From Raffaelea ambrosiae (lineage: Eukaryota > Ascomycota > Sordariomycetes > Ophiostomatales > Ophiostomataceae), in NCBI GenBank assembly GCA_002778195.1, contig PCDI01000010.1, forward strand, positions 806,001 through 870,000: DNA of 64,000 bases. Direction: 5' to 3'. The stretch's first letter is position 1; the number at the start of each line of letters is the position of its first letter. A model generated the notes under the pieces. It made no database searches, was not told where the DNA came from, and saw nothing but the letters and a program-made list of their open reading frames with translations. Below, one piece after another: positions 1-12,192 of the stretch. The translations under genes were made by a program, and so were the position numbers.

Positions 1-2133
1 TGCCAGCCTGCCGCAGGTGTACAATGAGGCGAGGAACATTGCATCGAACCCCTGCCATATTTTCAAGGTAGTTCCGCACAAAGCAGGAGCAGGGCGGGAA
101 GCGGTTCCTAAACGGAATGCCCGAGACCATTTTGCCATCGTAGATGAGCTTGGACGGCAATCGCTCGAGGCGGCCAAAGGCACGATGGTTGATGAGCAGC
201 TGGTGTTTCAGTACCCCAGCCAGGTGTGCCCGCTCCATCGCCGAAGTGGCCAGTTGTTGCCCAAATGGGTTCTCCTGGTTGCTCTTGACTGTCGGCTGGG
301 TCTGGCGATGGTCGCCAATCATAATCCAGCCAACGGTCGGGCAAAAGTTGGCGATCGCGATAAGTGTGGAGAGCTCGCGTGCATGTGCTGCCTCGTCAAA
401 CACGATGAGATCGGGGGCGAACATCTTGCTGAACGAGGTGGCTGCCACGCAGGGAGTGGTGGCAATGAAGTCGGCTTGTTGGAGAACCTTCTGGTAGAGG
501 AAGAAGACCTCGAATCGAAGCGCCCGGTTCGCGAGAGCACTGCCATTGCCGGTCTGGAGCAGCTCGGTCAGGTTAGCAAACTCCTCCTGGTTGGCCTCGT
601 AGTGGTCCCAGGCCGCCTCGTCGAGAGTGGGGATGATGCCTTGGTGTCGCGTACCACACGCTGGTCCGGCAGCAGAGGTGTGGTCGAGGTACAGCTGGAG
701 GAAACGTCGAGAAAAGTCGACCTCGGGCTCGGCAAAGTTTTCCACGTGAATTCTGGAACTGCCGTAGCCACCTCGGGCACCTCGCTGGGCGGAGCTGAGG
801 CGAACGCTCTTTTTCAGTTCGGTGCCAAAGTTGCGCATGCGGATGGGACGCTTTGCCATTCCGGCCTCCTTGATCATCTTGACGTATTTGGCAGTCGCGT
901 CGTCCAGCGGGTCGTTGATGTCCAGAAGGTAAAGGACTTTGGCACTGGAGCTGCTCTGCATGAGACCAATGACCGTGAGCACCCAGTCGGTTTTTCCGCC
1001 ACCCGGGCCACCCGGGAGAATGCCGATGCCGCAGGGCATGTCCGACAGCAGGCCGTTGTAGGCGTCACGCTGGTGAGCGTCCATCCGCTGGTATTTGCGG
1101 AGAATGGCGGGACCTACACCGGACCGAGAATCCTCGGGGTTTCGCATATGCGGGTAGATCTCGAAAATGTTGACGCTGAAAGACGGCTGGTCGAAGTTTA
1201 GGAGGTACTTGAAGGCCTCGAGCTGCTTCGTCTGAACAGCAAACGGGTTCAAGGACTTCTCCTGTCGCGGGTCCTGGCGCTGTTCGGGCCAGGCGGTGGG
1301 CTCCATCGGGCCCAGTGCTGGGTTCTTGGCTGCCCGAACCATTTTGCCCAGCGACATCATCTCGGCAGCAAACGTCGAATCAGAGCTGACGATGAACAGG
1401 CCAACATCAACGGCATTGTTTTCGTCCAGCACGAGGTTGGCGAGGTTCGCCTCCTGGTTCTCGTCATTGGGGATGAGAGGGCGGATGACAGAATGGGCGT
1501 CATCATCCGTCTGAGCAAGCGTGGTGTTGAAGACCAGCAGATCGGACCACGACTTCTGCGAGCTGTGAGCAGAGTCGAACGGGTTGTTTACTCGCTTCAC
1601 GGTCCACCATGCCGAGCGGTCGAGGCCGGTTTCGAGATCGATGATGCGGAGCTGGCAGGATTCGCCGACGGAGGGCATCTGATCGGCAATGTCGGGCTTG
1701 GGCTCGACGAGGAACATCCAGGTGTCTTCATTTTTGCCGGATGGCACAGCAACCAGCGTCCAGGCTTTGAAAGCGCTGTTTTTCTTGTTGATGTCGTTGA
1801 TGACTTTGTTCTCGAGGTCGTTTTCAAACACGGTTGCAGATTTGTGAACGTATTCGAAATGCTCGATGCTGTCGAATTTCACAATAATGTTGGGCCCGTC
1901 TGCTCCAGTGAGGCGAGCTGGGACAGGCAGCTGATTAAAGTCCGGACCGTCCGGAGATCCCTAATTCAAAATGTGAGCAAGAGATGAGCCACCATGGGAT
2001 GGGGGCCTAGTATTAAACAAACACGACGTACCACAAAGACACCATTGACGGTGTTGCGTAGGAGAAAGTTATCCGCCCCGGCCAAGATGCGATCAATGTG
2101 ATCTGGGCCATCTTGGTCCATCTGTTGTGCCAT
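1..2133 (-). CDS. DNA2/NAM7 (Upf1)-like superfamily 1 helicase, 5' part only
   Basis: Minus-strand gene running off the left edge, so the C-terminal helicase lobe is missing. Exon 1 is 2133-2032 (34 codons from ATG). A 71-bp intron (2031-1961; donor GTACGT, branch TGCTCAC, acceptor TTAG) leads to exon 2, open from 1960 past base 1, giving at least 687 residues. Visible motifs: a Walker A variant GGPGGGKT near residue 350 (canonical SF1B is GPPGTGKT), Walker B VFDEAAHAREL near residue 551, and motif III GDHRQTQPTV soon after. These motifs are typical of the AAA_11/AAA_12 DNA2/NAM7 helicase class. The N-terminal ~330 residues have no domain I recognise. Many fungi carry several such proteins of unknown role, so RNA or DNA substrate cannot be stated. 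The start is the first ATG in the exon-1 frame; an upstream in-frame GTG at 2151 is unlikely to be used. Confidence 0.85.
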
Positions 2134-3954
2134 GGTGTAAAGGTATGGCACGCGTTTCTAATGGGAATATGCCGTTAGCTGTCTGGAGCTGTTTTGCTGC
2201 TGGGAACTGGAGTGCTCGCGAATGCTTCTGAACGGTAAGACTGAGAACAGGCACAAAGGCGGCCAGCAAAGGCAGGGGTGGCTCTGCTGCCAAGATGAAT
2301 AACATATCAACAAAAGAGATAGACGAGCAAGGGATGACGAGTGAACAACAACTCAACAGACAGACGTTGAACAGGCGATGCTGCCTTGTGTAAGCAGGAA
2401 AGATGTGAAAAGACATTGTTCACGATGCCAGAGATGACATGCCAAGGGCGCTAAATAGGAGAAGAAGAAGAAGGGGCAAACGTACCGTTGTATTTTGTCC
2501 AGGGCAGGCTGGGAGATAATGATCTGCCTTTGCGGAGCGGCGCATCTGGGCTCCTGATGGGAGGCAGGCGAAGAGACGAAAGAGTTCTCTGCCCGGCAGA
2601 GGAGGACGGGGAGTGAAGAGAAGTCGTGATCAATATGGGATTTTCGCAGAAAAAGAAGAGGCAGATGCCACGAAGAAGTTTGCCGTGACGAGAGCAGAAA
2701 GAAGTTGGGAGAAGGGGCTTCGTGATGAAGACGGAATGTTGAGAGAAGGAGGTAGAGATGAGAGTGGGAAGTGAGGTTGGAAGTCGGAAGAAGAGAGGGA
2801 GGAAGAGGGAAGAGGAAGAAGAAGGAGGAGGGGGAGAGAGAAAGCAAATGAAGAAAAAATATATTTTAATGGCTGGCAAGGAGGCTCAAACGGAGAGAGG
2901 AGGGCACGAATCAGTGACTAAGAGATGCGTGGTGTCTGTCTGGTAGTTGAAAAGGGAAGGAGCGTCTGGTGAGAGTCCCTCGCAAGCAGTCGTACCTTCC
3001 CTGCGAGGCAGGCACGCTTCGCTGGGTGGCGCCAGAAATCGACGTGGCTGGCCGGGCGAGCGAGGACTTAGCAAACGGACGAGGGCGGTATGTCAGTTGC
3101 TGTCGGGAAGAATGTCTTGCTACGAGACTACGTGGACGAGACCGCGTATCTACTTTTCATCTTGCTTTTCTCGTCCGGGGTCTGCAGATCGAAGGGGCGA
3201 CCAGAACGGCGCCAATTGGGGTCCAATGTCGAGTTCTGGTCTCCGAGGTTGGCTTCCTGACTGACCAGAGCTTTTCTGGGTGTTTTATGGTGCCAGGAAG
3301 GAGAGTTGAAAGCGGGCCATGGTAGACCAAAGAAAACGAGGTACTTTGGGGGGGGGGAATCTTGCGTCACTAACAAGGCAACGGGGGCGAGGAGGTAAGT
3401 GGGTATCTCCATGCCTCGGGGTGGTCGGACCAGACTGGCCCTATTGACAGCGCGTTTGCTTTCTTCCCATGTTTATTTACGCCAATCTTTTGTGTCAACA
3501 ATGGATATCAAATTAAGAAGAGAGCCAAACCAATTAAGCAGAAAGAGGGCGGGCATGTAATGAAGCGAGACCTAGTGATACAGCCGTACAACACGCCTTG
3601 GAGGTGTTGTTGCGTGATAAAAAGCAGAAAAGATGAACAGGATAGAAACAGAAAGGCGGCAGAAGCACAAAGAAAGGAGAAGCAAGAATGAAAAGAAAAG
3701 AAAAGAAAAGAAAAGAAAAGAAAAGAAAAAACCCAAAACAAGAAGAGGTGATAAACAAAAGAGCAGGAAAAGAAAAAGGAACGATACAAAAAAAAAAAAA
3801 ACAGCCTTTGGTCCATAATGCATTAGCCCAACACCCCAATAAATGTGTGTGTGTGTGTGTGTTTCTCCCATTTCTCTCCTCTGTTTCTCTTGTTATGGGA
3901 GCTGGATAACCCAAATCAGCCACCGAGAGAAACTATGCTTCTCTCTGCATGGAT
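2134..3954. other. Intergenic: helicase promoter side and RGD1 3' side
   Basis: No gene seen. Bases ~2450-2880 are strongly purine-rich on the plus strand (pyrimidine-rich on the helicase sense strand), as often seen around fungal transcription starts. The right half, next to the RGD1 stop, holds a G tract near 3350, an AAAAG repeat (about 3688-3727), an A tract near 3788 and a GT dinucleotide repeat near 3845. Confidence 0.6.
3688..3727. repeat. AAAAG pentanucleotide microsatellite
   Basis: About eight uninterrupted AAAAG units lie 230 bp beyond the RGD1 stop codon. A GT repeat of about ten units follows at roughly 3845-3863. Confidence 0.9.
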
Positions 3955-6900
3955 CTAATCCTCGTCGAAGATCTGGTACGTGTTCTGCAAGATGGTGTCA
4001 ATGACACGCACATGCCACCGTCCCTTCTCGGCATCGCCTGCGCCTGAACCCAGCAGCGTGGGGCCAAAGACGATGGCCAGGTTCTGGGCGGTCATGCGGT
4101 TCACGGCCTGGTTCTCGACAACCCTGTTCAGGTGCAAGATGAGGGCACGCAGAGTGGCATAGTTCGGGTCCGGCAGGTCGTTGATAACGGCGTGGAGCGA
4201 GTCACGCCGAACCGTGTCGTCGTCATGTTCTAGACGTGTTAGTTTGGGCCAGTCAAAGGAAAACCGAAAGCGTGGAAAAGGAAAAGGATGTACGTACGGG
4301 CTGCCTCAATGAAACGGTCGTAGTTTTCCCGCGTCAGCAACGGATCGGGGAGGTCCCGGAAGAACTGCTTTAGTAGACCAGCCACACTGTTAACGTCGTG
4401 GAAGAAGTTTTCGGGGTTGCGGAAATCGAGATTCGGCGATGATGAGTCTGCAGAGGGGCGGACTCGGTCAGCAAGAAAGAGTCACACGAGAGAATGTCTT
4501 ACACCAAGCGGAAGGAGGACGTACCCGTATCAAACATCGACTTGAGCTTGTTCACGCTCTGCAGGGAGCCCGACAACCGGTAGATGCCCTCCACGTTCAG
4601 ACCAAAGAGGTCGACGGCCTGAATACACTGGTACACCACCATGGGCACGGCCAGGCTGTCGCGGTCATACAGCACATCCAGGGACACGCCAAAGACTTGC
4701 CGGCCAAGACCGGTCACGGGCGCACTGCCGGCAGCCACCACAGCAGCACCACCAGTAGGCGGGTGCTGCATCAGCGGGTTGGACTGGGTCGCCGACGGCT
4801 GGCCCTGGTAGGGCTGCTGCTGGCCCGGGTACGATGGCTGCTGGATGCCGGAGGGCGGCTGCTGGCCTTGTTGCTGCGGCTGCAGAAGGCTCGTGGTGAG
4901 CGACGACGACGTGGCCGAGGCCGCGACGCCGTTCTTGTTGCCCTGGAAGGGGAGGGCTCCGAGCTGTGGAGGACCACCACTACCACTCTGTGGCGCCGAC
5001 GACGTCGCCCCGTACGGCAAAGAGGCTGCCGCAGATGCGCCCGTCGATGTGGCAGGGTTTGTGTAGTACCGCGACTGCTGGCCGTTGCTATTGGGGCCGC
5101 CGCCGGGATAGCCGCCTGCCGAGGCCGCTGCCGCACCGCCGTCAGGGCCACTGGACACGGGGCTGCTGGCAACAGCGCCGCCCAGAGAGTTACGCAGCGG
5201 GGCGGAGTGCTGCTGTTGCTGCTGTTGCTGCTGCTGCTGCTGCTGGGTCTGCAACTGTGGCTGGCCGATGGTCCCCGATGGAGTCCGGGTGTTCTGGCCT
5301 CCATAGCCGCTGCTATAACTAAAGCTGCGCTCGTGGCTGGAACCCGGAGGCGGACCCGGATTGAGCATGCTGCTGCGGCCTTGCTGGCCCGCCGATCCAT
5401 ACATGGCGGACGTGGCGGCGGCGCTGGCGGCAGCAGCGCCGGCAGCGCTGCCCAGGCTGTCGGGATAAACTGGCCGGCTGGAGGATGTGTCGGGCTGGGA
5501 CACAGACTGCGAGGTGGTGTGGGCTTTCGGCGCAGAGCTCTGGCCTGGCTGCTGGCCATAGACGCTGCCGAGGACGGGGTGGCGCTCGTACTTGGGGTCG
5601 CCTAGCTTGGGCGGCACCTTGCTGTGGAAGGTGCCGATGTACTGGTTGAGGTCTTTTTCGGAGTCGATGGAGGTGACCACCTCGCGCAGGCTGCGGGCGT
5701 CGGGCTTTTGGGCCGACTTCATGGGGCTGACGCTGAGGCCGTTGCTCAGGAGGAGCTTCTCGCTGAAGGAGGCTGTTTTGGGGCGGGTTAGTAGGGAGTC
5801 GTCGCCAGCAGCATCCATCGAGACGGCGTGCTTACCATATTTCTGCACCTGCAGGACCATGCCGCCGTCGCACTCGCGGACCAGGTCTTTCAGGGCCTTG
5901 ACGGCTTCGGGCCGGCCGGTGGTCAGCAGCTCGGCGCGCTCGCGCGACAGGGTGTCGACGCGGGTGTGGTAGTCCTCGTCCGAGGCCTGCAGCTTGCGCA
6001 GCAGGTCTTCTTCGTGCTGGGCGGCCGACTTGGGGCCCTTGAAGCCGAAACCGCCGCGACGGCCGCCGACGTCGCCGGTGCGGACGCGGTCGTACTCGTC
6101 GGCGAGGATGTCGTACTTGGCCTTGGACTTGCGGGTGGCGGACTCGAGGTCGGCCACTTTCTGCTCGGCGGCGAGGCCGGTCTGCTTCCAGCCCTTGCGG
6201 TTCTTTTCGGCAATGGCGGCAAGCTCGACCAGGTCCTCGTGCATCTGGTGGAGCGACATGGAGAACTGGTAGCCGTTGTCGGCCATGCGGGCGTGGATGT
6301 CCATCATCTCGCCAATGGCGTGGCCAAAGGTGCCCTGGCCGTGGTGGTCGTTGCGGCTCAGGGCGTCGGAGCTGCTGCGGGCGAGCTTGCGCATGCCGGC
6401 GGCGTAGTCCTCTTCGAGCTGGGCGCGTTTCTTGAGAAAGTTACCGAATTCCTAGGAATCGAAGACGGCGGTTAGCAAAGAGGTCAAGCCGGGTTACAGT
6501 AGCTTGGTAGTGAGCAAGAGGCCAGGCCAGGGTTGGCGGTAGTTTTTTCCAAGGCCGAATGCCAAGATTGACACCCCAAGACAGCCGAAGCAGCCGAGAG
6601 CCAAAAGAGTTGGAGGGTAGTCACCTTCGCGATCGAAATGCTCTGCTTGAGCCGGTTCAGCATCGTCACGATGCCAATTTCCGACGACAGCACATCCTGC
6701 ACCTCTTTCGGCACCGCCTCGCCGCTGTTCGTCGTGTGTGTCGGGCTGGGGGCCGAGGCGCCCGTTGGAGAGGCGATAGGAGCAGCCGCGGGGGCCGGGG
6801 TCGTATCCGTTGTCGCCCCCAACACGGCCTCGGGAGCAGACATGCCGTCGGGGTCGGCTCTGGGCGCGAAGGCATTCGCAGGCGCGGACGCGCCAGTGGG

Positions 6901-6984
6901 CGAGATCTGGCCGTAGGCCATGCTGGTCGGGTTCTCGTCAGAAAGAGCTCCGGCCGCGATCGGGTGCTCTGTCGCGGCCGCCAT
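3955..6984 (-). CDS. RGD1: F-BAR / RhoGAP protein, Rgd1-type
   Basis: Five exons: 6984-6625, 6451-5836, 5772-4525, 4447-4298 and 4229-3955, giving 882 residues. An F-BAR domain (about residues 91-340, membrane-binding coiled coils) is followed by a long Ser/Gly/Gln-rich linker with a glutamine run near residue 500 (CAG repeat at 5212-5246). A C-terminal RhoGAP domain spans about 680-870. The RhoGAP arginine finger (GIYRLSG) is at about R724, and the conserved NLAIVFGPTLL helix is intact, so GTPase activation should be possible. Rgd1 orthologues act on Rho3/Rho4 in polarised growth and septation at the cell cortex. Introns are 173, 63, 77 and 68 bp, all with good consensus; the 63-bp one (5835-5773) is in frame and stopless but matches no F-BAR sequence, so it is removed in the model. 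The start is the first ATG of the exon-1 frame. Confidence 0.9.
5212..5246 (-). repeat. CAG repeat encoding polyglutamine in RGD1
   Basis: Interrupted CAG/CAA triplets give a glutamine tract of about 13 in the linker between the F-BAR and RhoGAP domains; likely length-polymorphic. Confidence 0.85.
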
Positions 6985-9426
6985 GGCGGATGGGGTTCGG
7001 GGAGGGGGTTGTGGTCGGAAGAACGGGGAAGAAGGGGGAGGACAGGACAGAACTGGTTGACAAGGAAGTCAGGTCGAGGATGACGAGTCGAGTCGAGGAC
7101 GACAGCTAGACGGGCGCGGCTGCAGCAATCAGGTTGTGAACGAGGGAGAGAAGGTTCGACACAGGCGGGGACGGTATCCTGGATGTGTTTTCCTGGGGTT
7201 GTGCGCAGGGTCGCCAGCCAGGGTTGCGGTAGGATTGGAGGAGGCGTTGGGACGATGGGACGTTTTTTTTTGGAGGGTTCGCGAAATTAACAGCAGCGCC
7301 TGCTGTTCCTGCTGAAAGCGGCTTAGAAAGAAGCGGGCTCGTGTGCCACAGACGTATGGGCAAGTCACTGCCCCGCCATTGCACGGTGGGGAGGTACACA
7401 CGGGTACGAAGGTGCTCTGGCCAGTATGTTGCTGCGCCTGCACGCCGCTTCTGCGTGGACGCTTCTCAACAGTGACATACGAGTACTACTATTGTGTACC
7501 CGTACGTATTCCAGGCAGACATCAATATCTACGTCGTGTTTTTGCCTCATTTCGCAGGCGCTGGCGAGTGTCGCCGTGCTCGCACATGTTACTATGGTAC
7601 GCTTTTGCTGCTATTTTGGGTGGAGCTCTTCACAGCGAGGCCAGTTTTCAGTGCAATACGTCACTGAAGAGAAAATGAAGAAAAAACGCGCTGCGGACAG
7701 TCAGCAACAGCTGTTACTACTCCAACCCCAATAAGACAACCCACAATGCTTGCTGAAACAACCCAAACGGCTCGTCGGCACTGGTCCTCCTCGACCGAGC
7801 TGTCTCTGCCCTGCAGCTGCACACAGTCGTACAATCTGCATCCCCTTTTTCCATTGTGTCGGCAAGATATTACTATGTATACCCAACATACACGTGCCTT
7901 ACTAAGTTGCGCTGTAACAGCGTAGCATTGCCCCTGCATCGGCCGGTGGGAATACGAACAAATTAAACGGCACTTAAAAAAGAAACGAGGAAAAAAAAGT
8001 CGTGGGCGCGTCACGTCAGTAGCGTGTCCCCTGCGAGAGACGCCCGCTGAGACCGTGCCATTTTAGCTGCTACTATGTATGTAGGAGTTAACTACGGTGT
8101 AACTACCCTGTATTTTAGTGCCAGTTGGCAAGGAAGGACAGCCTGACCTTCGGGGCGATCATGTATCTTAAAAGGTGTCTTAATAGTATCTCAACTATGG
8201 AATACCACTGTTCCCTGCACCAGCCGGAGGGGCGCGCTCTGGACAGGGGTTGAAACCGTAGCAGGGTGGGTCCCTGAGGCAGCTGGCTGGGGCGGGCTAG
8301 GCGGGCCCAGTTGGCCGCTTCTTCCTGGGGCGCGCAACCGTATTGCGTCAGTGCTCAGGCAGTGCAGGCTGTGGCTGAGGCGGGCAAAGAAAACTACGAC
8401 AGAACTCAGATTTGACCACCTCGCGTGCCCAACGCTACCCAAGCAGGCAAGATGAAACAAGATGCCCTGTTTTTCTTCTTTCTGCATAGCAGAAGGCAGA
8501 CACAGAACGCCAAATGCTCAAACTCGCTCCAGACACGCATCCTGGACGGCCATCAGGAGAAGGAGACAAGCTTCGGGAACGGGCGGTCAAGACAATCCAA
8601 AGCTCGTTCGGGGAAAGAGCAAACCCATTGTCGGTATTTCAGCAAACGGCTACGAGTCTCCTCGACTTCTTTGACGTCTTTGTTGGGAAAAAAAAACAAT
8701 GCGGCACAGAAATCCTCAAAGACACACGGACTCGGCCAGGTTAGCTTGGGTCGTGAATGTCTGACCGCATGAAGGATTCTAAGATCTCACGGAAGCAGGC
8801 AGGAGGCACAGCTAAACAATGTTGTGCGTCTGTTCCCTTGTCTGTTCTTGTCCGTTCCCAACTGCTTATCTGCACTGGCCCGTCCCTGGCTACAGCTCGT
8901 GAGCATCACTGGGCCAGGGTGGCCACGGAGCCCCCTTGAGAAGTCTTGTTCTTATGATGCGAGATTGATGCGAACATGGCATGTGGGTGTAGGAACAGTT
9001 TGATCGGCCCTGACCCCTGATACCAGAACATCACAGGACCATGCTTGGCTCGGAGACAAGAAAATCCAGACAATCTGCACAAGTCCAGGATGGCCATGCC
9101 TGCCTCTGTTTGTGTCTTAGTTCTATTTCTGTCGCCGTTTCTGCTGACTGGTTCCTGGTTCGGCTCGGTCGCGATGCACACTGAGCAGCGCGGCCAGGCA
9201 AGACAAGCTGGGACAATCCGGAACAAGAAACGACACAAAACGACACAAACTCAAATCAAGTTTCATATTGTGTAAGACAAAAACATATACCAAAAAGAAA
9301 GCTTTCTCTAATAGACGACCTGGTCAAGGGGCAACAGCATGAACTCCCCCCCAAGACAAACCCCAGAAATGACGGCCAAGGCACAAACCTCCTCGTGTAG
9401 TTGTACTTTCCTCCAGCCCCCCTCCC
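6985..9426. other. Intergenic between RGD1 5' end and SDR 3' end
   Basis: 2.4 kb with no convincing gene. Frames here are short and lack family signatures. It contains the RGD1 upstream region and scattered AT-rich islets with TACTA/TAGTA motifs (7486-7500, 7868-7885, 8067-8113). No tRNA or other RNA gene was recognised. Confidence 0.55.
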
Positions 9427-10596
9427 CTATTTGACCCCCCGGTCCCGGAAGAAGAAAATGTGTATGAGGTCCCGGATGTAGCCCCCCCACCCGCGCATCA
9501 ACACGACGGCATTCATCATCCGTACGTACCGGTGCACAAATACATCGCAGTTGGCAAAGTCTTCGGCATAGACCTCCCACGCACTGTGCACCACGCCGTC
9601 GCCGGTCGTGCCGACTGCCGGCTTGGAAGGCGTGGCCGGTACGCCGGCTACCCGCGCCTCCGACGCACCCTCCCCTTCCATGTACATCCGCGGCAGGATC
9701 GTCAGCGCGCGCCCGGCAACGGACTCGTCCGCCATCAGCCGCGTGCCCGCGTCCACGACGTCCTCCGCCTCGGCCACGCCGCCACCCGCCAGTAGCGCCA
9801 GTCCCGCCGCCGGCAAGATGTTGGTCTCGACAAAGTACGGGCACAGCATGTTGACGCGGATGTGCTGGGTGTGCATGGTCTGGCGCAGCGCCCGGAACAT
9901 GCCCGTCACGCCGTGCTTGGAGGCCGTGTACTGGGTCTGGCCGGCGAGTGCCATAATGCCGGCCACGGAACTGATGAGGAGGATGGCCCGGTCGGAGGAG
10001 GAGGAGGGGGAGACACCCGAAGAACAAGAACCCTTTGGTGTGACCTTCTGCTTCATCCAGTACTCGGCCAGGTAGACGGTGTGCATCACACCAATGAGGT
10101 TGACCTGCATGACGGCGAGGTTGGGAATCTTGGGGTCGGCCACCATGGGGTCCCCCTCGCCCTTCGAGGCCGGCATAGGGCTCTTGAACCCGCGGACCCC
10201 GATGGGCGAGTCGCCGCCGGCAATGCCGGCGTTGGGCACGACCATGTGAATCTGGCCCGACGGGCTGTTCTCGATGGCCGCCCGGAAAAAGTCGCACTGG
10301 CTCTGCCAGTTGGTGACGTCGCAGTGGCGGTAGATGTGGTGCTCGCCGCCCGGGGTGGTGGTGCGGAGCTCGGCCAGCAGAGCCTCGCCGAGGGCGTCAT
10401 TGAGGTCGCCAATGGCAATGTAGGCACCGACCTTGGCCCATTTGCGGGCAAAGGCAGCCCCGAAGCCCGAGGCACCGCCAGTGATCACAACAGTTTTGCC
10501 CACAAGGCTGGCTGTATCGTAGGGACCCGTGGTGTCCACCGGTGGCGAGTGGGGGACAAGCCTGGTGTCCAGCGGGTTGACTTCTCCAAATGGCAT
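9427..10596 (-). CDS. Short-chain dehydrogenase/reductase
   Basis: Single-exon gene, 389 residues. A classical SDR Rossmann fold is shown by the TGGASGFG glycine motif (residues 39-46), an acidic residue after beta-2 (GDL, D64, suggesting NAD rather than NADP), NAG at 122-124, and the catalytic set S209/S210, Y223 and K227 (YTASK). After the catalytic helix the protein has a long C-terminal extension (about residues 300-389) with basic and aromatic residues. Overall it resembles fungal 15-hydroxyprostaglandin-dehydrogenase-like SDRs, but the substrate is not predictable. It is divergent from HOM2 across 1.6 kb. ATG 10596 is the first in frame; the SDR core starts 30 residues later, so there is no need to extend upstream. 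Confidence 0.88.
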   Translation of the reverse strand: MPFGEVNPLDTRLVPHSPPVDTTGPYDTASLVGKTVVITGGASGFGAAFARKWAKVGAYIAIGDLNDALGEALLAELRTTTPGGEHHIYRHCDVTNWQSQCDFFRAAIENSPSGQIHMVVPNAGIAGGDSPIGVRGFKSPMPASKGEGDPMVADPKIPNLAVMQVNLIGVMHTVYLAEYWMKQKVTPKGSCSSGVSPSSSSDRAILLISSVAGIMALAGQTQYTASKHGVTGMFRALRQTMHTQHIRVNMLCPYFVETNILPAAGLALLAGGGVAEAEDVVDAGTRLMADESVAGRALTILPRMYMEGEGASEARVAGVPATPSKPAVGTTGDGVVHSAWEVYAEDFANCDVFVHRYVRMMNAVVLMRGWGGYIRDLIHIFFFRDRGVK

Positions 10597-12192
10597 ATTG
10601 GCAATTTATGGAAGCAGCGGTCGTTGGGGAGGAATGAGGAATGTTTAAGCAAGGAAGGTAGAGGAAGGGAATGCAGATGTGTCAACGAAGTCAACGAGGT
10701 GGGACCTCGTGCCTTTTGTAGAGAATCAGAAGCAAAAAACCCCGAGAGAGAATACAAGCCTTCTGAGAAAGCCAATAACGACCGGGAAAGGCGGACTTCT
10801 TGCGTCTGTCTGTACGGCTGATGCATCTGTCCCAAAATGGTCTCCAACACTTCAGTCCGCCAAGTCAACTACGGCTCTGTGACACAAGACAAGGGAGGGA
10901 ACCCCCCTGAGAGAACCGCAGTTACACACCATGACAAAGTCCTAGTCGTGAACAACCAGACATGAAAGCGTCTCAAAAAGAGTGTGTTACAGCCAGAAAT
11001 AAGTCCTGGACCTCGGGACATGTGCCCAGTTGCAGAAAAGGCTGAACTGGGGTAGAGGGGAAGCTATGGAGCTGAATGGACGATCTACAACTAGTTAATC
11101 TAATTGAGGGGAAAACTAGTTACAGTAGATGACACCAACATAACTGAGCATCGGGAATACCGGCCGGCATGTTTGTGTAGCCTCCGGTTTGCCCCCCACG
11201 TCTTCCTTGCGTTGGAATGTTGTGTGCGTCCTTCGCCTCGCTTATATGTACCTGTCGTTGGCAGTATTTCCCACTGGCCTTCCCCCTCGAGGTGGGAGAA
11301 TAGAGGTCACGTCGGCCACGGAATGTGAGAAGAGCACGGCTACTTCAAACTACCCCATACGGCGCGTCTCGCGAGAACTAGACCAGAGGATGAGGAGGGT
11401 GTTTTGATAGATGTGGTAGAGAGCACCGCGATGGGCCCCATATTGTCGTACAGGAACTAGCGGATAATACCTCTGGGGCTGAGAATTGCTAGGCAGACTT
11501 CTGAGACATTGAATCCCTCTACTTGCGCTGCGGTCCAATTGATAACAAGTTGAGGCATTTCAAGAGGAGCGTTGATCTCCACGTGATTTTCTGCCATACC
11601 GAGATATAGACCAGGAACAGATGGCGTGGGATGGTCAGGCCGATCCCGTGCTACTGGTATGCATATCAGGAAGGAAGGAGCGACCCGCGCTGACATCCAG
11701 TTGCTGTCCAGATCAGGGCATATGAAGATGGAAAACACAGTGCAAGACAGTGCGCGGCGTTGCCATTGACTGCCCACAGACTCCGTACACCGTAAAACTT
11801 CGAACCATCTCAATTCAGGATCATTGTACCATGACCCGAATGTTCTGGTTGTCCATATTGAAGAGCAGAAGATAGAGATACAGAGACTTTTTTTTTTGGC
11901 TGGGACAGCAGCCTTGTGGCAAAGTGTTTTTCTCCGATTGCGGGCCAGCTACTAACAAAGAGAGAGGGAGAGAAAAAAATTGGTCAAAGCCGTTAGCTGG
12001 TTAGTGGGGCAATTATGGAGGGAAAGCACGAGCTGCCCGCCGAACGACAATTCCAAGAACTTGATTGAGTCACAGGCATCACTCGATTTTATCTCTCGCG
12101 ACATATTGGAGTCTGCGCTCAATTTGTGCTCAATTTGTTCTCAGACACACCCTCTACCCAATTGACCCTGGACAGATTGTTCTTCCCTGACC
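10597..12192. promoter_or_regulatory. Divergent intergenic region, SDR / HOM2
   Basis: 1.6 kb between two divergent starts. It holds a perfect TGAGTCA site near HOM2 (listed separately), a CACGTG at 11580-11585, and a TA-rich islet at 11088-11128 containing two ACTAGTTA copies. No additional gene was seen. Confidence 0.5.
12066..12072 (+). promoter_or_regulatory. Gcn4/CPC1-type site (TGAGTCA) upstream of HOM2
   Basis: A perfect match to the bZIP Gcn4/CPC1 consensus TGA(G/C)TCA lies 121 bp upstream of the HOM2 ATG. HOM2-type genes are classical targets of general amino-acid control, so motif, distance and target agree. Confidence 0.7.

Noticed and set aside
17..1201. 394-codon plus-strand frame at the left edge
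   Set aside because: Antisense of the helicase-like gene, whose Walker motifs are on the minus strand.
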